This document shows, one piece after another, positions 42,858-50,414 of a stretch of 64,000 nucleotides of DNA (within the stretch, counting starts at the first letter, position 1; every line of letters starts with the position of its first letter). Position numbers and translations under genes: made by a program. The DNA comes from Paenibacillus sp. JZ16 (GTDB taxonomy: Bacteria > Bacillota > Bacilli > Paenibacillales > Paenibacillaceae), in assembly GCF_015326965.1 (NCBI RefSeq), contig NZ_CP017659.1:5708001-5772000 (forward strand), written 5' to 3'. The notes under the pieces were generated by a model. That model did no database searches, was not told where the DNA came from, and was given only the letters and a program-made list of their open reading frames with translations.

Positions 42858-43684
42858 GAAGGGAACGCTCGATCGGCTTTACGATGTTCAACTATTTCAC
42901 GCTGGTTGTCGCTTTGTTCGTGGTGTTTTTCCCGATTTACTCCTTTTTTGTAGGGGCGTTCAAGACCCAGGTGGAGTATTATCAATCAGGCCTTAGTCTA
43001 CCGGATAATTTTTTTAACTTCGAGAACTTTAAGCGGGTAATCGATATCGGGGATTTGGGACTTGGCTTTCGCAATATCCTGATCGTGCTGGTCATTTCGG
43101 TTGTCGGCAATATCCTGTTTGGCACCATGGTTGCTTATGCCGTCGGACGGTTTGAGTTCAAGATGAAAAAAGCCATCATGGGCATGTATCTGGTCGCTCA
43201 GGTCATCCCGATGGTCACGACACAAGTGGCTACCTTCAGCGTCATCCAGAGCCTGGGGGCCTACAACACGATGTTTGCGCCGATTCTGCTGTACTTAGGA
43301 GCCGACGTGCTCCAGATCGTCATCTATCTGCAATTCGTGAACAGCATCCCGCGGGATTTGGATGAGAGCGCCATGCTGGAGGGGGCGTCCTTGTTCAAAA
43401 TCTACCGTTCCATCATCTTCCCGCTGCTAGCGCCAGCTACGGCCACCTTGGTCATTCTGAAGAGCATCTCGATTTACAACGATTTTTACACGCCGTACCT
43501 GTATATGCCAAGCCAAGACCTGAAGGTGGTGTCTACCGCGATCTATTCCTTCATCGGTCCGAACGCGGCGCAGCTGAACGTGATCTCGGCAGGCATTCTC
43601 ATTATTTTCATTCCGACGGTCGTGTTGTTCTTGTTCATGCAGCGGTACATTTTTGCGGGGGTTACGAACGGAGCGGTCAAATAA
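42854..43684 (+). CDS. carbohydrate ABC transporter permease (MalG-like)
   Basis: 276 residues, about six membrane segments, EAA loop LDESAMLEGASLFKIYRSIIFP, and the family-typical C-terminal end QRYIFAGVTNGAVK. Its ATG overlaps the stop of the previous permease by 4 nt. A ribosome binding site (GAGAGGAG) lies inside that gene. No ATPase is encoded in the operon; a shared MsmX-type ATPase is likely. Confidence 0.9.
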   Translation: MRRERSIGFTMFNYFTLVVALFVVFFPIYSFFVGAFKTQVEYYQSGLSLPDNFFNFENFKRVIDIGDLGLGFRNILIVLVISVVGNILFGTMVAYAVGRFEFKMKKAIMGMYLVAQVIPMVTTQVATFSVIQSLGAYNTMFAPILLYLGADVLQIVIYLQFVNSIPRDLDESAMLEGASLFKIYRSIIFPLLAPATATLVILKSISIYNDFYTPYLYMPSQDLKVVSTAIYSFIGPNAAQLNVISAGILIIFIPTVVLFLFMQRYIFAGVTNGAVK

Positions 43685-43720
43685 CGAACACTTGACGATG
43701 TAGAAGAGGAGAATTGATAT

Positions 43721-44677
43721 ATGAACTCGACAAACACGTGGAAGGAAAAAGTATGCGGCATGACCTGGGGGTGGACCGGCGTACGGGGCTCCTGGACGGG
43801 ACCCGAGGCGGAATTCTCCATGGAACGCATGGCGGACATGAACGTGAATTGGGTGGCCATTGCGCTGTCTGCCGTGCAGGCAACGCCGCAGTCGACGGAA
43901 ATCCCGTTCCGGGAGGAACCGACGGTGACGGATGATGAGGTGCGATGGGCCATCCGCAAGGCGAAGAGCCTGGGGCTCAAGGTGTGCTTGAAGCCGGTCG
44001 TGAACGTGGCGAACGGAACATGGCGAGCCCACATTAACTTCTTCGACGAGGAGGTTCCCGGTGAACCGAGCTGGGCCGAATGGTTCCGCTCCTATGGGGA
44101 ATTCATTCGCCATTATGCCGAAATCGCGGAGGAAGAGCACTGCGAGATGCTGTGCGTGGGCTGCGAGATGGTGCAGGCCGACAAGCGGGATGCGGAGTGG
44201 CGGGCCCTGATCGGGGACGTAAGAAGCGTCTACGGTGGGCTGGTGACGTATAACTGCGACAAATATCAGGAGGAGCGCGTGGGTTGGTGGGATGCGGTAG
44301 ATATCATCTCCTCCAGCGGCTATTATCCGATCGACCAGTGGGAGGAGCAGCTGGACCGGATCGAAGGCACGGTCCGCCGATGGAACAAGCCGTTCTTCTT
44401 CATGGAAGCCGGCTGCCCGAGCCGCGAGGGATCCCCGGCCCGCCCGAACGATTGGTCGCTGCCCGGCGGCCCGTCGGAGGAGGAGCAGCGGCGGTATTAT
44501 GAAGCAATGTTCGCGGCCTGCGCCAAGCGGGATTGGATGCAGGGGTACATGCTGTGGGACTGGCCGGCACGGCTGTACGGTCTGGAGGAAGCGGCCCTGA
44601 ACGATGATTATTGCATGTACGGCAAGTTGGCCGAGGAGACGGTAAAGACATTTTATGCTGCGGGAATTCGGGTTTAG
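43721..44677 (+). CDS. GH113-like glycoside hydrolase
   Basis: 318 residues forming a likely TIM barrel. The start (GMTWGWTGVRGSW) and two Glu-bearing motifs, CVGCEMV as acid/base candidate and FMEAGCPSREG as nucleophile candidate, fit GH113, whose known members are beta-mannanases. WDWPARLYG matches the final strand. No signal peptide, so it should act on imported oligosaccharides. Placed between the permeases and the binding protein, it is probably the intracellular hydrolase for the transported sugar. Beta-manno-oligosaccharides are a reasonable guess. Confidence 0.75.
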   Translation: MNSTNTWKEKVCGMTWGWTGVRGSWTGPEAEFSMERMADMNVNWVAIALSAVQATPQSTEIPFREEPTVTDDEVRWAIRKAKSLGLKVCLKPVVNVANGTWRAHINFFDEEVPGEPSWAEWFRSYGEFIRHYAEIAEEEHCEMLCVGCEMVQADKRDAEWRALIGDVRSVYGGLVTYNCDKYQEERVGWWDAVDIISSSGYYPIDQWEEQLDRIEGTVRRWNKPFFFMEAGCPSREGSPARPNDWSLPGGPSEEEQRRYYEAMFAACAKRDWMQGYMLWDWPARLYGLEEAALNDDYCMYGKLAEETVKTFYAAGIRV

Positions 44678-44739
44678 ATTGTTATCGGCTGGACTTACCG
44701 GGTTCGCCAGGTAGCTGAGCTTAAGAATATAGGGTTGGT

Positions 44740-44778
44740 ATCGCACCGCTTGCTTCTTTAGACGCGCGGTGCGATTTT
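44740..44778 (+). terminator. intrinsic terminator
   Basis: ATCGCACCGC (44740-44749) pairs perfectly with GCGGTGCGAT (44765-44774) and is followed by TTTT. It separates the permease-hydrolase transcript from the binding protein gene. Confidence 0.75.
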
Positions 44779-44838
44779 GCTATAGTTAAGGAGATATTCT
44801 GGAACCTAACAAGAAAATGATATGTTAGCATAATTTAT

Positions 44839-44911
44839 GACAATAAAAACAAAAACACTTCATTTGTTTTGGGCGTGTTAGCGATTATTATTTGGGATGT
44901 AAGCGATATCA
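44839..44911 (+). promoter_or_regulatory. control region of binding protein gene: activator motif and cre box
   Basis: GACAATAAAAACAAAAACA (44839-44857) matches the motif before the permease operon and is a candidate response-regulator site. TGTAAGCGATATCA (44898-44911) matches the CcpA cre consensus TGWNANCGNTNWCA at every position. AAGCGCTT follows as a further small dyad. The binding protein gene appears separately transcribed and subject to catabolite repression. Confidence 0.6.
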
Positions 44912-44971
44912 GTAAGCGCTTCATGAGAAAACAGGAAGCGTAATACATTCATAGTACTGGGGGAAGACGAA

Positions 44972-46288
44972 ATGAAAAAAAGATTCACGATGGCACTGCT
45001 TCTGCTCTTAACCGTATCATCCATTTTGGCCGCCTGCGGAGGAAATAAAACGAATAATGCAGGCACTGAGACGCCGCCGAGCAATAACGCAGGCAGCGAG
45101 CCGACCGAGGCATCAGACAAAACGGAGCTTGGCGGCAAGCTGAAGGTGCTGACGCACCGAACCGACCTGGTGAATGACGGCACGCTGGACAAATACGTGG
45201 AAGCATTCAAAGCAAAATATCCGAAGGCCGAAATTGAATTCGAAGGATTGACGAACTATGCGACGGATATTCAGGTCCGTCTGACCACGGGAGAAGCCGG
45301 CGACGTGCTGATGATTCCGACAGGCCTTGCCACCTCGGAGTACAGCAAGTATTTTGAACCGCTGCCGGATGCGATGTTTGAGGATGTCTATTTTGCGGAC
45401 AATACCCTCTTCGAAGGGAAACGCTATGGGATCTCCACGGGCGTGAATACGCAAGGGATTGTGTATAACAAGAAAGCATTCGAGGCAGCGGGCGTTGACA
45501 AAGTGCCAACCACGCTGGATGAGCTCTACGGGGCTGCGGAGAAGCTGAAAGCGGCGGACATCATTCCGCTGTACATGAACTTCGGGGCTCAATGGACGAT
45601 GGGCAACTGGGCGGATAACTCCGCATGGTACGTGAACGGGGATCCGCAGTTCGCCTCGAAGCAGGTAGCCGAAGAAGCGCCGTTCCAGGTGGATAATGCT
45701 TGGGGAATCCTTGCGAATATTGGACGCACCTTCGTGCAGAATGAATGGGTAGAGAAAGACCTGTACACGAACAACTGGGAGATTTCGAAGGGCGAAGTGG
45801 CTTCCGGCAAAGCGGCGATGTACTTCCTGGGCAACTGGGTAATCCCGCAGGTGATCGGCGCAGGAGCAGCTTCGGAGGATATCGGCTTCTTCCCGCTCCC
45901 GTATGATAATAGCGGCAAGTACAACGCACCGCTCGGTTCGGATTATTTCATCGCCGTCAGCAAAGACAGCAAGAACAAAGAGCTTGCCACGGCTTGGGTC
46001 GATTTCTTCGTGAAGGAATCCGGCTATGTGGAAGATTCCGGCTTCATGCCGATCATCAAGTCGGCAGAGTCCTCCATCTCGCAGCTTGCCGAATTCCAAT
46101 CGTTCAAACCGACGTTGATCGAGAGTGAAGCGACCGATCCGAAGTTTAACGAAATCGCCAATAAAGCACAAATTGGTATCGGTACCGGCGATTATGTTCA
46201 GGAATATATTGTGGCAGACGATCTGCAGGCTGCGTTCGACAAGCTGAATGCGAAGTGGAAGGAAGCCAAAACCGCACTGGGCTATTAA
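44972..46288 (+). CDS. sugar-binding lipoprotein (family 1 solute-binding protein)
   Basis: 438 residues with a lipoprotein signal (LAAC lipobox) and an Asn/Thr/Ala/Gly-rich linker. The main domain shows KLKVLTHRTDLVNDGTLDKY and GISTGVNTQGIVYNKKAFEAAG, typical of carbohydrate-binding family 1 proteins of this size. It supplies substrate to the permeases at 41973-43684. GGGGGAAGACGAA precedes the ATG. A strong hairpin follows. Confidence 0.9.
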   Translation: MKKRFTMALLLLLTVSSILAACGGNKTNNAGTETPPSNNAGSEPTEASDKTELGGKLKVLTHRTDLVNDGTLDKYVEAFKAKYPKAEIEFEGLTNYATDIQVRLTTGEAGDVLMIPTGLATSEYSKYFEPLPDAMFEDVYFADNTLFEGKRYGISTGVNTQGIVYNKKAFEAAGVDKVPTTLDELYGAAEKLKAADIIPLYMNFGAQWTMGNWADNSAWYVNGDPQFASKQVAEEAPFQVDNAWGILANIGRTFVQNEWVEKDLYTNNWEISKGEVASGKAAMYFLGNWVIPQVIGAGAASEDIGFFPLPYDNSGKYNAPLGSDYFIAVSKDSKNKELATAWVDFFVKESGYVEDSGFMPIIKSAESSISQLAEFQSFKPTLIESEATDPKFNEIANKAQIGIGTGDYVQEYIVADDLQAAFDKLNAKWKEAKTALGY

Positions 46289-46329
46289 TCTGGAGGAACC
46301 AACAGGTTCAGCCGTAGTGCTGCTCGAGC

Positions 46330-46364
46330 GGCCTTATCCTGAGGTGATCAGGATAAGGCCGTTT
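46330..46364 (+). terminator. intrinsic terminator
   Basis: A perfect 13-bp stem (46330-46342 with 46348-46360, five-base loop) is followed by G and three Ts. It closes the binding protein gene. Confidence 0.75.
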
Positions 46365-46402
46365 CGTTACGAGTATAGATGGATCGAAGAGGAGGCGGAT
46401 AT

Positions 46403-46951
46403 ATGAAGAGGATATTGTTGCTGGGCGATTCCATCCGGGAGGGATATGAGCCTTATGTTAGAGAAAGGCTGGTAGGCCTTGCAGAAGTCGTGGCACCGGG
46501 GGAGAACGGGCGCTTCTCGTTTTATACGCTGTGGGGCGTCAGTCTCTGGATGAAAGAGCTGGGGACGCCTGATATCGTCCACTGGAACAATGGGCTGTGG
46601 GATGTGCACCGCGAGGCTCCGAGGAATGAATTACTGACGCCGATCATCGATTATGTCACCAATTTGAAGCGGATTGCCCACGAACTGGAGCGGACAGATG
46701 CGCATATTGTATTTGCCACGACGACGCCGGTGCATCCGGAATCCGAGGGCAGAAGCAATGAAGAGATTGACGCCTACAATCAGGCAGCGGTGAAGGCGCT
46801 TGTGCCGATGGGCATTACGATTCATGATCTGAATGCCAGGGTCAAAGAGGATCTGAGCGGTTATTTGTCGGATGACCGCCTTCACTTGAATCAGGAAGGA
46901 TACCGGATGTGCGCCGACTCGGTGGTGGAGATGCTCGGTCGCTATCTGTGA
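46403..46951 (+). CDS. SGNH/GDSL hydrolase
   Basis: 182 residues. Motifs are LLGDSIREGY (nucleophile Ser), a central NNGLWD block and DDRLHLNQEGY with the catalytic Asp and His. No signal peptide. GAGGAGG precedes ATG 46403. Placed at the end of the carbohydrate locus, it probably removes acetyl groups from imported oligosaccharides, complementing the esterase at 36040; inference. Confidence 0.8.
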   Translation: MKRILLLGDSIREGYEPYVRERLVGLAEVVAPGENGRFSFYTLWGVSLWMKELGTPDIVHWNNGLWDVHREAPRNELLTPIIDYVTNLKRIAHELERTDAHIVFATTTPVHPESEGRSNEEIDAYNQAAVKALVPMGITIHDLNARVKEDLSGYLSDDRLHLNQEGYRMCADSVVEMLGRYL

Positions 46952-46997
46952 CGTTTGGGCCAGGCCAATGAGCCTTAAGGCGCGAATCTATGGAATC

Positions 46998-47123
46998 TTT
47001 ACCAAAAATGGCATAAGTCTATTATAGGTTCTAACAAATTTGTTACATCCTACTTGCGTTATGACGATATTATAGAATAATATGAAGGGGCGCGGCTTTC
47101 ATAGAGGGGACCCGCGCTTTTTT
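46998..47123 (+). other. promoter-operator-terminator unit without an ORF
   Basis: TTTACC (46998-47003) and TATTAT (47020-47025) with a 16-nt spacer are followed by a perfect palindrome TAACAAATTTGTTA (47032-47045) and a GC-rich hairpin with six Ts (about 47088-47123). No reading frame fits between. A transcript of about 90 nt is possible. The remaining gap to 47284 holds the SEC-C gene leader. Confidence 0.3.
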
Positions 47124-47284
47124 GCTATCTAACTTGCCTGGACACCTTCTTATCGGAAGCCCCCCCTGTAAGAGAGTGTTATGACGCGGAAGGCCGGCAT
47201 GCCTTAAGGGTCTACAGGCTTGGGATGCGCATTTTCATATTTTCCATGTATAATAGAAGAAATCATTCAAATAGGAGCTAGGAA

Positions 47285-47863
47285 ATGAAAAAGCTAGGAA
47301 GAAACGATCTATGTCACTGCGGAAGCGGGAAAAAGTACAAAAGATGTTGTCTTGAAAGAGATGAACGCACGGTATACGGTAAAGTCATCCAGTTCCCTGG
47401 TGCGAGAGCAGCAGAGCCTAAGCTACAGGTCGATCAATTGCGGCAGATGATTAACGACAAGCTGGGATGGATGGACTGGAACGCTGATGAGCATCGTGAG
47501 CTTGCAGAGTCTGTGTTTCCTCAAATCTGCCGGGATTACGAATTGCAGGATGATCAGCAGCTGTTTCAAGTGTTCAGCCTTCTGATGGTCTGGAACAGCT
47601 TCTCCCGAGAAGCCAATCCGAAGTACCGCAAACAGGGCGGATATGCAAGTGCGTTAGAATATATAGTAACTTCATCGCTTAACATTTCAACAACGAAGTC
47701 TGATATCGCGAAGAAGCATGAGGTTTCCGTAGCTACACTGACCCGCAACAGCGGACAGATTCAAGATTTCATGGATGGCGTAGCTGCATCCGGCGACGAC
47801 GTGAACGTCGAGGATGAGGAATCCGATAGCGAAGTGGACAAGGACTTGTCCTTGGGACGCTAG
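47285..47863 (+). CDS. SEC-C motif protein
   Basis: 192 residues. The N-terminal SEC-C zinc motif GRNDLCHCGSGKKYKRCC has Cys10, Cys12, Cys21 and Cys22 in the C-x-C-x8-C-C pattern also found at the end of SecA. The rest is mainly helical, with a possible helix-turn-helix near residues 130-155 (SDIAKKHEVSVATLTRNSGQ), and ends in an acidic tail. AGGAG precedes the ATG. Function uncertain; a SecB- or ribosome-binding or DNA-binding role could be imagined. Confidence 0.75.
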   Translation: MKKLGRNDLCHCGSGKKYKRCCLERDERTVYGKVIQFPGARAAEPKLQVDQLRQMINDKLGWMDWNADEHRELAESVFPQICRDYELQDDQQLFQVFSLLMVWNSFSREANPKYRKQGGYASALEYIVTSSLNISTTKSDIAKKHEVSVATLTRNSGQIQDFMDGVAASGDDVNVEDEESDSEVDKDLSLGR

Positions 47864-47924
47864 CACTGCCAAAGTGAGGCTCCATAGTATGAGTGCGGCA
47901 TTTGCGCATTCGGTTTCATAGCTG

Positions 47925-47953
47925 TGACCGCTCCCAAACGGAGCGGTCATTTT
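47925..47953 (+). terminator. intrinsic terminator
   Basis: TGACCGCTCC pairs with GGAGCGGTCA (10 bp, five-base loop) and runs into TTTT. Its right half and the bases beyond are repeated exactly at 48886-48912. Confidence 0.8.
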
Positions 47954-47962
47954 GCGTTAATC
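47936..47962 (+). repeat. direct repeat, copy 1 (terminator arm)
   Basis: 27 bp beginning AAACGGAGCGGTCATTTTGC and ending GTTAATC, identical to 48886-48912. Copies lie 950 bp apart and flank the zeta-toxin-like gene pair. Confidence 0.85.
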
Positions 47963-48079
47963 ACCCAGTCGAATTCAAAGATGTTTATACAAGTTAATCC
48001 TATGTGGTGGATTAATCAGTTTGTGATATGATTTAAAAGAGAAACGGTATTCAACGACAATAAGTTGGAGGTTGTGGCT

Positions 48080-48247
48080 ATGACAAAGGATAAACAATTA
48101 ACCAAACTTATTAGGCTGACTGGCGAAAGAGCAAGACTTGAGGCCAAAGTAAACGAATCTTATGTTGTATATAAAGATGATTTTGGCAAACTGGTAAGGG
48201 AGTATTCTAATGGGGAGAAGGAATATGTCTCGGGAAAAGACAGTTGA
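48080..48247 (+). CDS. small partner of zeta-like kinase, putative antitoxin
   Basis: 55 residues, mostly charged: a helix (KLIRLTGERARLEAKVNE) and a beta-strand pair with YVVYKDDFGKLVREYSNGEK. GGAGG lies 9 nt before ATG 48080. Its last 23 nt overlap the start of the zeta-like gene in another frame, the tight arrangement seen in toxin-antitoxin pairs. It is not an epsilon homologue that I can recognise; the antitoxin role is inferred from position only. Confidence 0.6.
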   Translation: MTKDKQLTKLIRLTGERARLEAKVNESYVVYKDDFGKLVREYSNGEKEYVSGKDS

Positions 48248-48833
48248 ACCAACAACGATGTTTGTTTTTGCCGGAAACAACGGGAGTGGGAAGAGTACGA
48301 TTCGTAATCTCATCATCGACCGAATTGGGGTGAGTGTAAATATTGATCCCGATGCACTGGCTAGGCGTCTGAGCCCGGAGCAACCTGAATCAGCCCGCGT
48401 TTCAGCAGGAAAAGAGGCAATAAAATTAGCTCGAGAATGCCTACAATTTCAACGGGATTTCTCCATAGAAACGACGCTCTCGGGTGGGTACGCCATCAGG
48501 CTTATGAAGGAAGCAAAAGCAAATGGTTTCCAGGTCACCATGTTTTATGTAGGCCTTGGTGATCCAAATCTTAATGTTGAACGAGTAGCCGGCAGAGTTC
48601 GTAATGGGGGTCACCACATCCCTGCCAAAGATATCATGCATCGGCATCATTCTTCTATGCAAAATCTTCTCCAATACTTGGGCCTGGTTGATCATCTACT
48701 AGTGATAGATAATAGCGCACTAAGTGGAGAAATTGTTCTGGAAGCAGAATTCGGAATAATTAAGCATAGGGAAATTAATTTGCCGAATTGGGTTTTACCT
48801 ATCGTTAATCAACTGAAAGCGTTGGAAAATTAA
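48225..48833 (+). CDS. zeta-toxin-like P-loop kinase
   Basis: 202 residues. Walker A is GNNGSGKST (17-25), followed by NIDPDALARRL (substrate-binding Asp region), FSIETTLSGG and ERVAGRVRNGGHHIP with Arg residues that could contact ATP. This order matches zeta toxins, which phosphorylate UDP-N-acetylglucosamine, and related chromosomal kinases. GGGGAGAAGG lies just before ATG 48225. The gene pair lies between two copies of a terminator sequence. Confidence 0.8.
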   Translation: MSREKTVEPTTMFVFAGNNGSGKSTIRNLIIDRIGVSVNIDPDALARRLSPEQPESARVSAGKEAIKLARECLQFQRDFSIETTLSGGYAIRLMKEAKANGFQVTMFYVGLGDPNLNVERVAGRVRNGGHHIPAKDIMHRHHSSMQNLLQYLGLVDHLLVIDNSALSGEIVLEAEFGIIKHREINLPNWVLPIVNQLKALEN

Positions 48834-48873
48834 ATCAAAAAAAATTGTACTAAACAAATACCATACGCTCAAG

Positions 48874-48904
48874 CCGCTCCCATTCAAACGGAGCGGTCAT
48901 TTTG
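48874..48904 (+). terminator. intrinsic terminator
   Basis: CCGCTCC pairs with GGAGCGG across a nine-base loop and is followed by TTTT. It closes the zeta-like operon and shares its right arm with the terminator at 47925-47953. Confidence 0.75.
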
Positions 48905-48912
48905 CGTTAATC
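48886..48912 (+). repeat. direct repeat, copy 2 (terminator arm)
   Basis: Exact 27-bp copy of 47936-47962, placed directly downstream of the zeta-like gene. Confidence 0.85.
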
Positions 48913-48948
48913 CATAAACCGGCGTTTCCGTAAGGCTGCTATCCGGAG

Positions 48949-49395
48949 TTAGGCTGAAGCTTTGCGTGAACCCGTCAGCAGCCAGCCCAATGAAATGCCG
49001 TATAACAGATGACCGGCCAGCCAGAATAGGAGGGCAGCGAGGTCAGTTAATTCCGGCGTACGGTTCGACAAAACGGTAGTCGGATACAGGAGAAGTCCTA
49101 CGGCCAGACAGACCAAGGAAACCCAAGACAAACTTCGCCCCCGAGGCCAGTTCTTTGATTTCAGAAAGATGGCTAGAAGAATGCTCAGCAGGACGGAGAT
49201 GACGAGGTGCAGCGCAAACTCGATCAGTTCAGGAAGCTTCAGCTCCTTCAGAACGGGCACGTAATCGACGTTCAGGAGCAGCGTATAGACCTTCAGCGTG
49301 GTGATATGCTCGATGATCTTGAGGAACAGCCCAAGAAGAATGCCCGCCGTGATGCCTGCCCAGACCGGTCCGTTCAACCTGAATATACTCCACAT
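48949..49395 (-). CDS. integral membrane protein of unknown function
   Basis: About 148 residues with four predicted membrane segments (WAGITAGILLGLFLKIIEHI; LIEFALHLVISVLLSILLAIF; WVSLVCLAVGLLLYP; LAALLFWLAGHLLYGISLGW). ATG 49395 is chosen because AAGGGGGCG lies 8 nt upstream on the minus strand; ATG 49422 has no good site. Family not recognised by me. Single gene, unrelated to neighbours as far as can be seen. Confidence 0.65.
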   Translation of the reverse strand: MWSIFRLNGPVWAGITAGILLGLFLKIIEHITTLKVYTLLLNVDYVPVLKELKLPELIEFALHLVISVLLSILLAIFLKSKNWPRGRSLSWVSLVCLAVGLLLYPTTVLSNRTPELTDLAALLFWLAGHLLYGISLGWLLTGSRKASA

Positions 49396-49520
49396 GAACG
49401 ACGCCCCCTTTTTTTTGTTCATTGTATAATACCTGTCGATCCGATGTGAAACGAATATTCGCAGTACAACATGGAACGAATTGAGCGAGTACGAGGGCAG
49501 GCGGATATATGTACATATAA

Positions 49521-49571
49521 AATAACCGGATATCTTCCTCCTCCAACAACGGAGGAAGATATCCGGTTATT
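49521..49571 (-). terminator. long perfect hairpin terminator
   Basis: A 21-bp perfect stem (49521-49541 with 49551-49571, nine-base loop) lies just beyond the GNAT stop codon. T-rich sequence follows on the minus strand. It ends the acetyltransferase transcript. Confidence 0.8.
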
Positions 49572-49587
49572 CACGTGCTCTGTTGTT

Positions 49588-50130
49588 TCACACGGCGCTT
49601 TGCAGCAGCAGGGAGCCGGGCAGTTCGATCCGGTATCCTTTGACAAGATGTTCGCCGTTGAACGTATCCGTGTCGTATGCCCGCTCAAAGCCGAGCCGCT
49701 CGTAAAGCTTCACCGCAGAGGCCATCATGTCGGAGGTATGAAGATTCAGTGTGGTTGAGCCGAGCTGGATCGATCTGCGGGCAGCCTCTTGAATCAGAAG
49801 TGTGGCAATGCCTCGTCCCCGGAAACCTGGAGATACGGCAAGAAGACGGATAATGGGGGAGTGAATTCCCATTTCCGGTTTTCCGTAAGCGTCCTCCGAG
49901 GAGAGGAAGAGCTGGACGCTGCCGACGATTTCCCCGGCAAGCTCGGCGACGATCCGGGCATGCGGCGCATGGCTGTACGCGGAATTCCTGATGGAATCCC
50001 GATACTCCTCCCATCGTTCCGTTGACAGATCGAAGGCATACTGCTGATAAGATTCCAGCATCACAGCCGCAACAGCCTCGCTTTCCCAATCATGTGCATC
50101 CCGTACGATCACTTCTTGCATTGAATTCAT
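49588..50130 (-). CDS. GNAT-family N-acetyltransferase
   Basis: 180 residues. The acetyl-CoA-binding motif A is LLAVSPGFRGRGIATLLIQEA, followed by TLNLHTSDMMASAVKLYERLGF. GGAGTGG precedes ATG 50130 on the minus strand. It is divergent from the LysR gene of the sulfur-type operon. In B. subtilis, ytmI/yxe operons include an acetyltransferase that acetylates S-substituted cysteine before oxidation; this gene could fill that role, as no other acetyltransferase is present. That link is inference. Confidence 0.8.
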   Translation of the reverse strand: MNSMQEVIVRDAHDWESEAVAAVMLESYQQYAFDLSTERWEEYRDSIRNSAYSHAPHARIVAELAGEIVGSVQLFLSSEDAYGKPEMGIHSPIIRLLAVSPGFRGRGIATLLIQEAARRSIQLGSTTLNLHTSDMMASAVKLYERLGFERAYDTDTFNGEHLVKGYRIELPGSLLLQSAV

Positions 50131-50281
50131 CGCTACCACTCCTTTTTACGGTATTTATAGCTTCATAGGATACGGTCATATCCTGATAAGGTGAGATTAG
50201 TATAGCAGTTTATCTCATTAATCGCATCGGAATACAAAAACATTAATCCCCTCATTAAAAAAATCTATAAGCATATTTGGA

Positions 50282-50310
50282 TTGACAATAATTTGCCAAC
50301 TGCCTAAGAT
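50282..50310 (+). promoter_or_regulatory. sigma-A promoter of the LysR gene
   Basis: TTGACA (50282-50287), a 17-nt spacer and TAAGAT (50305-50310) form a near-consensus promoter. The expected leader is about 98 nt. The spacing to the GNAT start leaves room for a divergent promoter. Confidence 0.7.
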
Positions 50311-50414
50311 AAGGATAATTTATAAGGAAATTGCGGTCATAAAACCACCTATATTCATTGGAATAGTAAGTATAGTTATAATAATAATATCATGATGTTT
50401 CCGGAGGTGTTACC

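Noticed and set aside
43427..44746. 439-codon minus-strand frame spanning the permease end and the GH113-like gene
   Set aside because: Crosses two well-supported plus-strand genes and has biased Arg/Pro/His composition.
45113..46171. 352-codon minus-strand frame in the binding protein gene
   Set aside because: Antisense to a clear lipoprotein gene; no start signal.
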